DNA from: Streptomyces sp. TLI_053
GTDB lineage: Bacteria > Actinomycetota > Actinomycetes > Streptomycetales > Streptomycetaceae
Length of the DNA: 64,000 nt
Assembly (NCBI RefSeq): GCF_900105395.1
Contig: NZ_LT629775.1
Span: forward strand, 7,095,501 to 7,159,500
Direction: 5' to 3'
The notes beneath the pieces were generated by a model. The model ran no database searches and was not told the DNA's origin. It saw only the letters and a program-made list of their open reading frames with translations. Positions 16,100-24,878 of this stretch are shown here, one piece after another (position 1 is the stretch's first letter; every line of letters starts with the position of its first letter). The position numbers were made by a program, and so were the translations under genes.

Positions 16100-16127
16100 T
16101 GTGATGTATGCCATTGTACATGTCACA
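16100..16127. promoter_or_regulatory. Inverted repeat upstream of the collagenase gene
   Basis: TGTGATGTA near 16100-16108 and TACATGTCACA at 16117-16127 form an imperfect inverted repeat in a comparatively AT-rich pocket, about 110 bases before the collagenase GTG. It may be an operator for the secreted protease. Apart from this and the doxX terminator, the 335-base gap shows nothing. Confidence 0.35.
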
Positions 16128-16235
16128 CTCCCCAACGGTGTTCGGCGCCACCGCCCCAACGGTGCGCCACAACGGCCCTCATCACCCCCACTGGTCGCAC
16201 CCCCAGGCGACCGACGAAGGCCCGGAGGCCCCCAC

Positions 16236-18827
16236 GTGAGAACCGCACGCCCTTTAACGCAAATGCCGCACGTAGCAAAGCTCCTGACGCTGATCCTGGC
16301 GCTGTTCGTGACGGTCGGCCTGTTCGCCCCGCGCGCCCAGGCGGCCACCGACCGGACCCGTCCGGACTTCGGCGGCGGCTCTCCCGCCGCCACCTCGGCC
16401 GGCCCGGCCGGGCTCGCCCCGAGGCCCGCCGTCGGTGACACCCCCGACACGGGCGGCAAGAACCGGCCGGTCCCGGCCCGGGACCGCGCCCCGTTCTCGA
16501 CCGCCTCGCCGGACCGCTCCGACAGCCCGTCGGCGGCCCACCGGCAGGCGGAGATCGTCAAGACCTTCGGCGCGGCCGCTCCCAAGGCCCTCGCCGAACA
16601 GCCCTGCAACATCCCGGACTTCACCGGTCGCACCGGCAGCGCCCTGGTCCAGGCGGTCAAGGCCGCCGACCTCGGCTGCATCAACAGCCTGTTCAACCTG
16701 GTCGGCACCGACGCGCGCGGCGCCTTCCGCGAGGCCCAGATGGTCTCGGTGGCCGACGCCCTGCGCGCCAACGCCGCCGCCTACCCGGGCGACAACTCCA
16801 CCTCCACCGGCCAGTTGGTGCTCTTCCTGCGGGCCGGGTACTTCGTGCAGTGGTACCACGCCTCCGACGTCGGCACCTACGGCACCGCCCTGCAGACCTC
16901 GATCCGCGGCGCGCTGGACGCCTTCTTCAACAGCGCGCACTCCCGCGACGTCACCTCCGCCAACGCCGGCACCCTCGGCGAGGCGATCACCCTGATCGAC
17001 AGCGCGCAGGAGAACGTCCGCTACCTCCCCGTGGTGAAGCGGCTGCTGGGCGCCTACGACGCCGCCACCCACAACCCGGCCAACATGGGCAACGCGCTGA
17101 ACAGCGTGTTCACCGTGCTGTGGCGCGGCCACCAGACCACCGGTTTCGTCGACGCGGTGGCGGCCGACCCGAGCGTGCTCGACGCGCTGTACTCCTTCGC
17201 GGCCGCCAACAGTGGTCTGCTCGGCGGCGACTACACCTTCCTGGTCTACAACGCCACCCGCGAGCTGGGCCGGTTCGTCCAGTACCCGGTGCTCCAGGCC
17301 AAGGTGCGCCCGCTGCTGAAGGGGCTGGCCGACCGCTCCTCGCCCAGCGGCACCACCGCCTACCAGTGGGCCGCCGTCGCCGAGATGACCGACGCCTACG
17401 ACAACGGCAACTGCTCGTACTACGGCACCTGCGACTCCGCGGCCCGACTCAAGTCGGCCGTCCTGAAGGTGAGTTACACCTGCAGCTCGAGCATCCGGAT
17501 CCTGGCCCAGGCGCTGGACCCGACTCAGCTGGCGACCGCCTGCACCAGTCTGACCGGCCAGGACGCGTACTTCCACGGCGTGGTCAAGGACAACGGTCCG
17601 GTCGCGGACGACCGGAACACCACCATCGAGGTCGTGGTCTTCCACAGCTCCTTCGACTACGGGGTGTTCGCCGCCTCCATCTACGGCATCAACACCGACA
17701 ACGGCGGCATGTACCTGGAGGGCAAGCCGAACGAGGTCGGCAACCAGCCGCGCTTCCTGGCCTACGAGGCCGAGTGGGCGCGCCCGGACTTCCAGGTCTG
17801 GAACCTCAACCACGAGTACACCCACTACCTCGACGGCCGGTACGACATGTACGGCGACTTCGACGCCGGCGTGACGACCCCGACCATCTGGTGGATCGAG
17901 GGCTTCGCGGAGTACATCTCCTACTCGTACCGCAAGGTGAACTACGACGCGGCGATCTCCGCCGCCGGCCTGCACACCTACAAGCTCTCCACGCTGTTCG
18001 ACACCACCTACGAGAACACCGACACGGAGCGCACCTACCGCTGGGGCTACCTCGCGGTGCGCTACATGCTGGAGCAGCACCGGGCCGACGTGGACACCGT
18101 GCTCGGCAAGTACCGCGCCGGTGACTGGAACGGCGCCCGCACCGTGCTCAAGACCACCATCGGTACCCGCTACGACGCCGACTTCGACGCCTGGCTGACC
18201 CGCTGCGCGGCCGGTGCCTGCTCCGGCAGCACCAACCCGCCCGGCAACCAGCCGCCCACCGCGGCCTTCACCACCGCGATCGGCGAGCTGGCGGTCACCT
18301 TCGTCAACCGCTCCACCGACCCGGACGGCAAGATCGCCGCCTACGCCTGGGACTTCGGCGACGGCACCAGCGCCACCACCGCCAATCCGACCAAGTGGTA
18401 CACCAAGGCCGGTACCTACACCGTCACCCTCACCGTGACCGACGACAAGGGCGCCACCGCGAGCGCCCGGCAGAACGTCACCGTGGCGGGCCTGCCGGAG
18501 TGCTCCGGCGCCGACCCGCGCCAGCTGGACAAGAACTGCCGCCGCAGCAACCTCTCGGCGGGCACCGGCAACTACGCCCACTTCTACCTGTACCTCCCGG
18601 CCGGGGTGAAGCAGCTCAAGCTCACCAGTACGGGCGGCACTGGCAACGCCGACCTCTACTACAACGCCACCAGCTGGGCGTACACCAACTCGTACACCGC
18701 CAAGTCCACCAACGCGAGCAACAACACCGAGACCCTGACCATCGCCAACCCGCCGGCCGGCTACGTCTACGTGAGCCTCTACGGCCAGCAGGCCTTCTCC
18801 GGCGCGAACATCAAGGCCGAGTACTGA
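16236..18827 (+). CDS. Secreted M9 family metallopeptidase (microbial collagenase) with PKD and PPC domains
   Basis: 863 residues from GTG 16236, preceded by GGAGG seven bases away; the longer frame from 16101 lacks an SD. A signal peptide ends near AQA (residue 36). The peptidase M9 N-terminal region occupies about 115-400. The catalytic zinc motif is LNHEYTHYLDG (His526, Glu527, His530), with the third-ligand region WWIEGFAEYISY (Glu555). A PKD domain follows (about 670-750, YAWDFGDGTS) and then a PPC-type domain (about 760-863). The layout matches Clostridium/Streptomyces collagenases that degrade collagen or gelatin outside the cell. A 20-bp terminator follows. Confidence 0.93.
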   Translation: MRTARPLTQMPHVAKLLTLILALFVTVGLFAPRAQAATDRTRPDFGGGSPAATSAGPAGLAPRPAVGDTPDTGGKNRPVPARDRAPFSTASPDRSDSPSAAHRQAEIVKTFGAAAPKALAEQPCNIPDFTGRTGSALVQAVKAADLGCINSLFNLVGTDARGAFREAQMVSVADALRANAAAYPGDNSTSTGQLVLFLRAGYFVQWYHASDVGTYGTALQTSIRGALDAFFNSAHSRDVTSANAGTLGEAITLIDSAQENVRYLPVVKRLLGAYDAATHNPANMGNALNSVFTVLWRGHQTTGFVDAVAADPSVLDALYSFAAANSGLLGGDYTFLVYNATRELGRFVQYPVLQAKVRPLLKGLADRSSPSGTTAYQWAAVAEMTDAYDNGNCSYYGTCDSAARLKSAVLKVSYTCSSSIRILAQALDPTQLATACTSLTGQDAYFHGVVKDNGPVADDRNTTIEVVVFHSSFDYGVFAASIYGINTDNGGMYLEGKPNEVGNQPRFLAYEAEWARPDFQVWNLNHEYTHYLDGRYDMYGDFDAGVTTPTIWWIEGFAEYISYSYRKVNYDAAISAAGLHTYKLSTLFDTTYENTDTERTYRWGYLAVRYMLEQHRADVDTVLGKYRAGDWNGARTVLKTTIGTRYDADFDAWLTRCAAGACSGSTNPPGNQPPTAAFTTAIGELAVTFVNRSTDPDGKIAAYAWDFGDGTSATTANPTKWYTKAGTYTVTLTVTDDKGATASARQNVTVAGLPECSGADPRQLDKNCRRSNLSAGTGNYAHFYLYLPAGVKQLKLTSTGGTGNADLYYNATSWAYTNSYTAKSTNASNNTETLTIANPPAGYVYVSLYGQQAFSGANIKAEY

Positions 18828-18865
18828 GGCCGGAGTTCTGATCCCGGATGCATCCGGCAGTACCC

Positions 18866-18910
18866 GGAGGCCCCCGGCGGCGCGCGAACGGCGCGCCGCC
18901 GGGGGCCTCC
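18866..18910 (+). terminator. Strong hairpin terminator after the collagenase gene
   Basis: A perfect 20-bp stem beginning GGAGGCCCCCGGCGG with a five-base loop (GAACG), 38 bases after the stop. Confidence 0.85.
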
Positions 18911-18942
18911 CCGCGTCCCGCCCCGGAGCGGACGCACCGGTA

Positions 18943-18972
18943 TTGCACCGACCGGTCCAAAAAGGTTAACGT
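18943..18972 (+). promoter_or_regulatory. Leaderless promoter and candidate operator of the TetR gene
   Basis: TTGCAC (18943-18948), an 18-base spacer and TAACGT (18967-18972) put the transcription start at or very near ATG 18979, six bases later, so the mRNA is probably leaderless. The spacer holds CACCGACCGGTCCAAAA, which resembles the site before the downstream MFS gene (19673-19690), consistent with repression of both by this TetR protein. Confidence 0.55.
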
Positions 18973-18978
18973 GCTGCC

Positions 18979-19575
18979 ATGGCGAGACCGCGCACCTTCG
19001 ACGAGGGCCGCGCGCTCGACGCGGCGATGCACGCGTTCTGGGCGAACGGCTACGAGGCCACCTCCACGCAGGACCTCTGCGAGGCGACCGGTCTCGGGCG
19101 GAGCAGCATCTACAACACGTTCAGCAGCAAGCACGACCTGTTCAAGCGGTCGCTGGCCCGCTACATCGAGGTGATGACCGTCCCGCAGATCGAGCTGCTG
19201 GAGGATCCGGGGCTGCCGCCGCTGGAGCGGATCCGGGTCCTGCTCGCGCGGATCGTGGAGGGGGAGTTCGAGCACCGTCCGGAGGGTCGCAGCATCGGCT
19301 GTCTGACCGTGAACACCGTGGTGGAGCTGGCCGGACGCGACCCGGAGGCGGACGCGATGCTGGTCCGCGACCAGGAGGTGCGGCTCGCCGCGCTGCGGGC
19401 CGCGATCGCCGCCGGGCAACTGGCGGGCGGGATCGCCGGCCGGCGGGCGCCGGAGGAGCTGGCCCGCTTCGTCAACGCGGTGATCGGCGGGATGCGGGTC
19501 GCCGCCAAGGGCGGGGCCGACCGGGCCGCCGTCGAGGCCGTGGCCGCCACCGCCCTGGACGCCCTCACCCCCTGA
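18979..19575 (+). CDS. TetR/AcrR family transcriptional repressor
   Basis: 198 residues. N-terminal HTH: MARPRTFDEGRALDAAMHAF, then YEATSTQDLCEATGLGRSSI and YNTFSSKHDLF, the classic TetR helix-turn-helix (about residues 1-60). The C-terminal ligand domain resembles the YxaF/LmrA-like C-terminal family (SIGCLTVNTVVELAGRD). It lies 134 bases before an MFS efflux gene in the same direction and a sequence related to its own promoter spacer precedes that gene, so it probably represses itself and the pump and is released by a transported compound. Confidence 0.88.
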   Translation: MARPRTFDEGRALDAAMHAFWANGYEATSTQDLCEATGLGRSSIYNTFSSKHDLFKRSLARYIEVMTVPQIELLEDPGLPPLERIRVLLARIVEGEFEHRPEGRSIGCLTVNTVVELAGRDPEADAMLVRDQEVRLAALRAAIAAGQLAGGIAGRRAPEELARFVNAVIGGMRVAAKGGADRAAVEAVAATALDALTP

Positions 19576-19672
19576 CCCGCCCTGCGCGACCCGAGTGACC
19601 CGCGCGGTCTGAGCGACCCGCCCCGGGAGCGCGTTCGCGTGCCCCGGCGTGCCCACGTCCGCCCTCATTCTG

Positions 19673-19690
19673 TACCGATCCATCCAAAAT
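19673..19690. promoter_or_regulatory. Candidate TetR operator before the MFS gene
   Basis: TACCGATCCATCCAAAAT shares ACCGA-Y-C-N2-TCCAAAA with 18946-18963 in the TetR gene's promoter. It lies 20 bases before the MFS ATG, where binding would hinder transcription or initiation. Confidence 0.45.
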
Positions 19691-19709
19691 CAACGGGGGA
19701 GCCCTTCCC

Positions 19710-20939
19710 ATGCCACGTGCCGTGTACGTCCTCGCTCTCGGCGTCTTCGCGATGGTGACCAGCGAGTTCGCCGTCGCCGGGTTGATGCCCCAGCTGGCGG
19801 AGGGCCTCGACGCCACCGTCCCGCAGATCGGCTACCTGATCACCGCCTTCTCGGTGGCGATGTCCTTCGGCGGCCCGTTCCTGGCCGTCGCCCTCCTCCG
19901 GATGCGCCAGAAGGCGGCGCTGATGCTCCTGTTCGCGATCTTCCTGGTCGGAAACCTGCTCGCCGCGACCGCCTCCGGCTATCCGGTGATGCTGGTGGCC
20001 CGGGTGGTCTCCGGCGTCGCGGCGCAGGCCTTCTTCGGCATCTCGATCTCGCTCTGCGCCCAGCTGGCCCGTCCGGAGATCCGCGGCCGGGCGATCGCCG
20101 TCCTGATGAACGGCCTCATGCTCGGCACGCTGCTCGGCCTGCCGCTCGCCACCGTGATCGGCGAGCACCTCGGCTGGCGCGCGGCGTTCTGGGCGGTGGC
20201 CGTCCTCACCGCGGCGGTGGCGCTGTGCACCCTCGCCGGGGTCCCGGACGCCGACCACGCCGAGGGCACCGGCTCGCTCCGGGACGAGCTGGGCGCGCTG
20301 CGCGACCGGCGGCTGTGGCTGGCCTTCGTCACCAGCACCCTGATCATCGGCGCGACCTTCACGCTGTTCAGCTACGTCAATCCGATCCTGACCGGGCTCA
20401 CCGGCTTCTCGGCCGGGTCCGTCCCGCTGCTGCTCGTCGCCTACGGCGCGGCGACCGTGCTCGGCAACACGGTGGTCGGCCGGCTCGCCGACCAGTACGC
20501 GCTGCCGGTGCTGGCGACCGGGCTGGCGCTGAACACCCTGTTCCTGGCGGGTCTCGCGCTGCTCGCCCAGTTCCGGGTGCCCGCCGTCGCCCTGCTGCTG
20601 GGTGTCGGTCTGGTCGGGGTCACCATGAACCCCGCGATGGCCTCCAGGGTCCAGCGGATCGGCGGTTCCCGCCCGCTGGTGAACACCGTCCACAACTCCT
20701 TCATCACGCTGGGCGTCATCCTCAGCTCGCTGCTCGGCGGCCTCGCCATCGACGCGCTCGGTCTGCGTGCCGTGCTGTGGCTCGGCACCGCGATGGCCGC
20801 CGCGGGACTGCTGACGCTGCTCCCGGACGCCCTGCGCGCGCGTCGCAGTGCGGTCCCGGAACAGGGGTCGGGCGCTGGGGGGAATATCCGCCGCGGGCCG
20901 GATGCTAAGGTGGTTGAAACTTTGACGATCGGATCCTGA
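19710..20939 (+). CDS. MFS drug/metabolite efflux transporter (DHA1-like)
   Basis: 409 residues; ATG 19710 has GGGGGAG upstream. Twelve membrane segments; begins YVLALGVFAMVTSEFAVAGL, with motif-A-like loop and motif C region, matching the AraJ/Cmx/PbuE-type DHA1 exporters that carry chloramphenicol, arabinose-related or purine compounds. The last 20 or so residues are polar and overlap AT-richer DNA that looks like the promoter of the next operon. Likely controlled by the adjacent TetR repressor. The substrate is unknown. Confidence 0.88.
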   Translation: MPRAVYVLALGVFAMVTSEFAVAGLMPQLAEGLDATVPQIGYLITAFSVAMSFGGPFLAVALLRMRQKAALMLLFAIFLVGNLLAATASGYPVMLVARVVSGVAAQAFFGISISLCAQLARPEIRGRAIAVLMNGLMLGTLLGLPLATVIGEHLGWRAAFWAVAVLTAAVALCTLAGVPDADHAEGTGSLRDELGALRDRRLWLAFVTSTLIIGATFTLFSYVNPILTGLTGFSAGSVPLLLVAYGAATVLGNTVVGRLADQYALPVLATGLALNTLFLAGLALLAQFRVPAVALLLGVGLVGVTMNPAMASRVQRIGGSRPLVNTVHNSFITLGVILSSLLGGLAIDALGLRAVLWLGTAMAAAGLLTLLPDALRARRSAVPEQGSGAGGNIRRGPDAKVVETLTIGS

Positions 20940-20973
20940 ACCGGTTTCCCGGGCGGGATCAGCCAGGAGTGTG

Positions 20974-22128
20974 GTGAGCACCATGCAGTTCGGAATCTTC
21001 ACCGTCGGCGATGTCACCCCCGATCCGACCACCGGCCGCACCCCGACCGAGCACGAGCGGATCAAGGCGACCGTGGCCATCGCGCGCAAGGCGGAGGAGG
21101 TCGGCCTGGACGTCTTCGCGACCGGTGAGCACCACAACCCGCCGTTCGTGCCGTCCTCCCCGACCACGCTGCTCGGCTACATCGCCGCGCAGACCGAGCG
21201 CATCATCCTCTCCACCTCGACCACGCTGATCACCACCAACGACCCGGTGAAGATCGCCGAGGACTACGCGGTGCTCCAGCACCTCTCCGACGGCCGGGTG
21301 GACCTCATGATGGGCCGCGGCAACACCGGCCCGGTGTACCCGTGGTTCGGCAAGGACATCCGCCAGGGCATCCCGCTCGCGATAGAGAACTACGCACTGC
21401 TGCACCAGCTGTGGCGCGAGGACGTGGTCGACTGGTCGGGCCGCTTCCGCACCCCGCTGCAGTCCTTCACCGCGACCCCGCGTCCGCTGGACGGCGTCCC
21501 GCCGTTCGTCTGGCACGGCTCGATCCGCAGCCCGGAGATCGCCGAGCAGGCCGCCTACTACGGCGACGGCTTCTTCGCGAACAACATCTTCTGGCCCAAG
21601 GAGCACTTCCAGAAGCTGGTGAACCTCTACCGGGAGCGCTACGCCCACTACGGGCACGGCACGCCCGAGCAGGCGATCGTCGGCCTGGGCGGCCAGGTGT
21701 TCATGCGCAAGAACTCGCAGGACGCGGTGCGGGAGTTCCGTCCGTACTTCGACAACGCGCCGGTGTACGGCCACGGCCCGTCGCTCGAGGAGTTCACCGC
21801 CGAGACCCCGCTCACCGTCGGCAGCCCGCAGGAGGTGATCGAGAAGACCCTGGCCTTCCGCGACACCTTCGGCGACTACCAGCGCCAGCTGTTCCTGATG
21901 GACCACGCCGGCCTGCCGCTGAAGACCGTGCTGGAGCAGCTGGACCTGCTCGGCGAGGAGGTCGTGCCGGTGCTGCGCGAGGAGTTCGCCAAGGGCCGCC
22001 CGGCCGGTGTCCCCGACGCGCCGACCCACGCCACCAGGCTGGCGGCCGAGCGCGCCCGTCACCGGCAGGGTTCCGACACCGCCGAGCAGACCGAGCAGGC
22101 CGAGCAGACCGTGGAGGTGGCCAAGTGA
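20974..22128 (+). CDS. LLM-class FMN-dependent monooxygenase (CE1758 type)
   Basis: 384 residues from GTG 20974, following AGGAG; ATG 20983 is the alternative. Bacterial luciferase-like TIM barrel: MQFGIFTVGDV, GLDVFATGEHHNPPF, the LSTSTTLITTNDPVKIAEDY and LMMGRGNTGPVYPWFGKDI segments. This matches the CE1758 subfamily, which is regularly paired with a CE1759-type NAD(P)H:FMN reductase; the reductase follows here with a GTGA overlap. Together they would be a two-component flavin monooxygenase. The substrate is unknown. A Glu/Gln/Thr-rich tail (about 365-384) is low complexity. Confidence 0.88.
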   Translation: MSTMQFGIFTVGDVTPDPTTGRTPTEHERIKATVAIARKAEEVGLDVFATGEHHNPPFVPSSPTTLLGYIAAQTERIILSTSTTLITTNDPVKIAEDYAVLQHLSDGRVDLMMGRGNTGPVYPWFGKDIRQGIPLAIENYALLHQLWREDVVDWSGRFRTPLQSFTATPRPLDGVPPFVWHGSIRSPEIAEQAAYYGDGFFANNIFWPKEHFQKLVNLYRERYAHYGHGTPEQAIVGLGGQVFMRKNSQDAVREFRPYFDNAPVYGHGPSLEEFTAETPLTVGSPQEVIEKTLAFRDTFGDYQRQLFLMDHAGLPLKTVLEQLDLLGEEVVPVLREEFAKGRPAGVPDAPTHATRLAAERARHRQGSDTAEQTEQAEQTVEVAK

Positions 22129-22763
22129 CCGCGTACCGACTGGTGGTGATCAGTGCCGGACTGAGCAAGCCGTCCTCGACCAGGCTGCTCGCCGACCGGC
22201 TCGCCGATGCAACGGTCCGTCAGCTCGCTTCCGAGGGGCGGGAGATGGGCGTCCAGGTGGTCGAACTGCGGGACCTCGCCACCGACATCGCGCACAACTT
22301 CGTCACCGGCTTCCCCGGCCCCGCGCTGCGCGAGGCGATCGACGCGGTCGGCGGTGCGGACGCGCTGATCGCGGTGACGCCGATCTTCGCCGCCTCCTAC
22401 AGCGGGCTGTTCAAGTCGTTCTTCGACGTGCTCGACCCGGACACCCTCACCGGCAAGCCGGTGCTGATCGCCGCCACCGGCGGCACCGCCCGGCATTCGC
22501 TCGCACTGGAGCACGCCGTCCGCCCGCTGTTCTCCTACCTGCGTTCGGTGGTCGTGCCGACCTCGGTGTACGCCGCCACCGACGACTGGGGCACCACGGG
22601 GGACCGCCTCACCGACGGCCTCCCGGGCCGGATCGACCGCGCTGCCGGAGAACTCGCCGGACTGCTCGCGGGCCGTGCCCCGAGCGGTCCGACCGGGGGC
22701 GGCGCGGCGCAGCAGGAGGCCGTGGTGCCGTTCGAGCAGCAACTGGCGGCACTGCGGGTCTGA
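22125..22763 (+). CDS. NAD(P)H-dependent FMN reductase (CE1759 type)
   Basis: 212 residues from GTG 22125 (GTGA overlap with the monooxygenase). Flavodoxin-like fold: LVVISAGLSKPSSTRLLADR forms the FMN-phosphate loop, VTPIFAASYSGLFKSFFDVL the second flavin contact, VLIAATGGTARHSLALEHAV the third. It should supply reduced FMN to the LLM monooxygenase encoded just upstream. A strong terminator follows. Confidence 0.88.
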   Translation: MTAYRLVVISAGLSKPSSTRLLADRLADATVRQLASEGREMGVQVVELRDLATDIAHNFVTGFPGPALREAIDAVGGADALIAVTPIFAASYSGLFKSFFDVLDPDTLTGKPVLIAATGGTARHSLALEHAVRPLFSYLRSVVVPTSVYAATDDWGTTGDRLTDGLPGRIDRAAGELAGLLAGRAPSGPTGGGAAQQEAVVPFEQQLAALRV

Positions 22764-22784
22764 GGGTGACGGGGGAGGGGCGGG

Positions 22785-22817
22785 AGAGGCGGGTCCGGAG
22801 GTTCCGGACCCGCCTCT
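22785..22817. terminator. Bidirectional hairpin between convergent genes
   Basis: A perfect 15-bp stem (AGAGGCGGGTCCGGA with its complement) and a three-base loop, placed between the FMN reductase stop and the HxlR stop. Confidence 0.8.
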
Positions 22818-22827
22818 TCGCGTGCCC

Positions 22828-23247
22828 TCACCCCACGCGTGCGTCGTACGAGGCGCGGGCCGTCGCGATCTCGCGCTGGTGCGTCTCGGTCCAGGTGACC
22901 AGGGAGCGGACGGTCTCGTGCAGCGTCCGCCCGAGCGGCGTCAGCGCGTAGTCGACCCGCGGCGGCACCACGGGGTGCACGGTCCGCTCGACCAGGCCGT
23001 CCCGCTCCAGCTGCCGCAGGGTGACGGTCAGCATCCGCTGGCTGACCCCGTCGATCTCCCGCCGCAGCTCGGTGAAGCGCAGCGAGCCCCGGTCGAGCAG
23101 CGCGATCACCAGCAGCGACCACTTGTCGGCGATCCGGTCGAGGATCTGCCGCACCTCGCAGTCCTCCCGGGTGTCCCACTGGAGCACGTCGTAGTCGTCC
23201 TCGGTAACCGCGCAGTGCGTCGGTGACTTCAAAGTGCCTTCTTCCAT
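22828..23247 (-). CDS. HxlR family winged-helix transcriptional regulator
   Basis: 139 residues from ATG 23247, with AGGGGG upstream on the minus strand. The HxlR domain is clear: CEVRQILDRIADKWSLLVIA, LRFTELRREIDGVSQRMLT, LRQLERDGLVERTVHPVVPP, VDYALTPLGRTL. An N-terminal Cys (CAVTEDDYDVL) and a Cys just before the domain (EDCEVRQ) suggest a redox or aldehyde switch as in some HxlR proteins. Divergent from the DHA2-type MFS gene, which it probably controls. Confidence 0.9.
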   Translation of the reverse strand: MEEGTLKSPTHCAVTEDDYDVLQWDTREDCEVRQILDRIADKWSLLVIALLDRGSLRFTELRREIDGVSQRMLTVTLRQLERDGLVERTVHPVVPPRVDYALTPLGRTLHETVRSLVTWTETHQREIATARASYDARVG

Positions 23248-23251
23248 GCCC

Positions 23252-23268
23252 CCTGATGCTGCCTCAGG
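23252..23268. promoter_or_regulatory. Candidate HxlR operator
   Basis: CCTGA-N7-TCAGG lies immediately upstream of the hxlR-type ATG, in the 112-base region shared with the divergent MFS gene. Binding here would autoregulate the regulator and could affect the pump. Confidence 0.4.
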
Positions 23269-23359
23269 ATGGCGGTGGTTACAAGAGGGAACCGACCGGA
23301 CGAACGGGAACCGCCTCGTCCGGCCTCCCCACCCCCCCGCGCGCTCCCAGGAGACCACT

Positions 23360-24814
23360 GTGTCCACGTCCTCAGCCGTGCCCGAAACCGGCCGCCCGGC
23401 CGCCGCCCCGGCCGGCTCGCCACCGTCCGACCCGGCCGACCCGTCCGCCCCGTCCGCCCGCTTCACCGGCCGGGAGGCGGCCGTCCTCCTCGTCCTCTGC
23501 GGCGCGATCTTCCTGGAGGGCATCGACGTCGCCATGCTCAATGTGGCGCTCCCGTCGATCCGCGCGGACCTCGGGATGGACACCGGCTCGCTGAGCTGGG
23601 TGCTGAGCGCCTACGTGCTCGGCTACGGCGGCTTCATGCTGCTCGGCGGCCGCACCGCCGACCTGCTGGGCCGGCGCCGGATGTTCCTCCTCTGGCTCAC
23701 CGTCTTCGTGCTCTGCTCCGGTCTCGGCGGTCTGGCCGGCGCCCCCTGGGTCCTGATCCTGGCCCGCTTCGCCACCGGCCTCTCGGCGGCCTTCATGACT
23801 CCCGCGGGACTGGCCGTCATCACCTCCGCCTTCGCCGAGGGCCCCCGCCGCAACCGCGCGCTGCTGGTCTACGCGGGCACCGCCGCGGCCGGTTTCTCCC
23901 TCGGCCTGGTGGCCGGCGGACTGCTCACCGCCGTCGGCTGGCGCTGGGTCTTCTTCGCCCCGGTGCTGCTCGCGGGCGGCCTGCTGCTCGCCGCCGTGCC
24001 GCTGCTCCCGCGCGACCGGCCGCCCGTCCGCCGCCCCGGCGAGCGCTTCGACCTGGGCGGCGCCGTCACCGTCACCGGCGCCATGCTGCTGCTCGTCCAG
24101 GCCGTGGTGCGGCTCGGCGAACCCGGCGCCACCGCCGGCCCGACCCTCGCCCTGTTCGCCGGCGGCACGGCCCTGCTGGCCGCCTTCGTGGCGATCGAAC
24201 GGCGCTCGGCCGCCCCGCTGCTCCGCCTCGGCCTGCTCCGCTCCGGCCCGCTGCTGCGCGCGAACATCGGCGCGCTGCTGTTCGCGGCCTCCTTCTTCGG
24301 TTTCCAGTTCGTCGTCACCCTCTACCTCCAGGACCTGCGCGGCTGGTCCCCGCTGCAGACCGGCCTCGCCCTGCTCGCGGTCGGCGTGGACGCGGTGCTG
24401 GCGCCGACCCTCACGCCCCGGCTGGTGGAGCGCTTCGGCAACGTCCGGGTGATCCTCGGCGGCTTCTGCCTGGCGGTGGTCTCCTACGCGCTGTTCCTGC
24501 CGGTCGGGCCGGACTGGACGTATCCGATGATGTTCCCGACCATGCTCCTCACCGGACTGGCCTTCGCCCTCGCCTACGGGCCGCTGACCATCGCCGCCAC
24601 CGACGGCGTCGCCGAGGAGGAGCAGGGGCTGGCCGGCGGGCTGCTCAACACCGCCTTCCAGTTCGGCGCGGCGCTCGGCCTCTCGGCGGTCACCACCGTG
24701 AGCCTCACCGTCGGCGGCCCGGACGGCCTGCGGGCCGCGCTGGTGGTGCCGGTCGCGGCGGTCGCCCTCGGCGCCCTGGTCACCGCCCTCGGCCTGCGCC
24801 GCGCCCGCGGCTGA
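23360..24814 (+). CDS. MFS transporter, DHA2 (14-helix) drug-efflux type
   Basis: 484 residues from GTG 23360, preceded by CCAGGAG; the longer frame would enter the hxlR gene. Following a Pro/Ala/Ser-rich leader come LLVLCGAIFLEGIDVAMLNV and ALPSIRADLGMDTGSLSWVL, hallmarks of EmrB/QacA-type exporters, then LLGGRTADLLGRRRMFL (motif A) and a total of about 14 hydrophobic segments. Probably exports a toxic compound under control of the divergent HxlR regulator. Confidence 0.9.
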   Translation: MSTSSAVPETGRPAAAPAGSPPSDPADPSAPSARFTGREAAVLLVLCGAIFLEGIDVAMLNVALPSIRADLGMDTGSLSWVLSAYVLGYGGFMLLGGRTADLLGRRRMFLLWLTVFVLCSGLGGLAGAPWVLILARFATGLSAAFMTPAGLAVITSAFAEGPRRNRALLVYAGTAAAGFSLGLVAGGLLTAVGWRWVFFAPVLLAGGLLLAAVPLLPRDRPPVRRPGERFDLGGAVTVTGAMLLLVQAVVRLGEPGATAGPTLALFAGGTALLAAFVAIERRSAAPLLRLGLLRSGPLLRANIGALLFAASFFGFQFVVTLYLQDLRGWSPLQTGLALLAVGVDAVLAPTLTPRLVERFGNVRVILGGFCLAVVSYALFLPVGPDWTYPMMFPTMLLTGLAFALAYGPLTIAATDGVAEEEQGLAGGLLNTAFQFGAALGLSAVTTVSLTVGGPDGLRAALVVPVAAVALGALVTALGLRRARG

Positions 24815-24836
24815 CCGACGCCCGCTGTCCCCCTGC

Positions 24837-24877
24837 CCCGCCCCCGCCCCGCCCCACCCGGTGAGGGCGGGGGCGGG
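24837..24877. terminator. GC-rich hairpin between convergent genes
   Basis: A 13-bp stem CCCGCCCCCGCCC / GGGCGGGGGCGGG with a 15-base loop, between the MFS stop and the encapsulin stop; it could serve both. Confidence 0.6.
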
Positions 24878-24878
24878 C

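Noticed and set aside
16100..16127. CRP-type site before the collagenase gene
   Set aside because: TGTGA and TCACA are present, but the spacer is 18 bases rather than six, so it is reported only as a generic inverted repeat.
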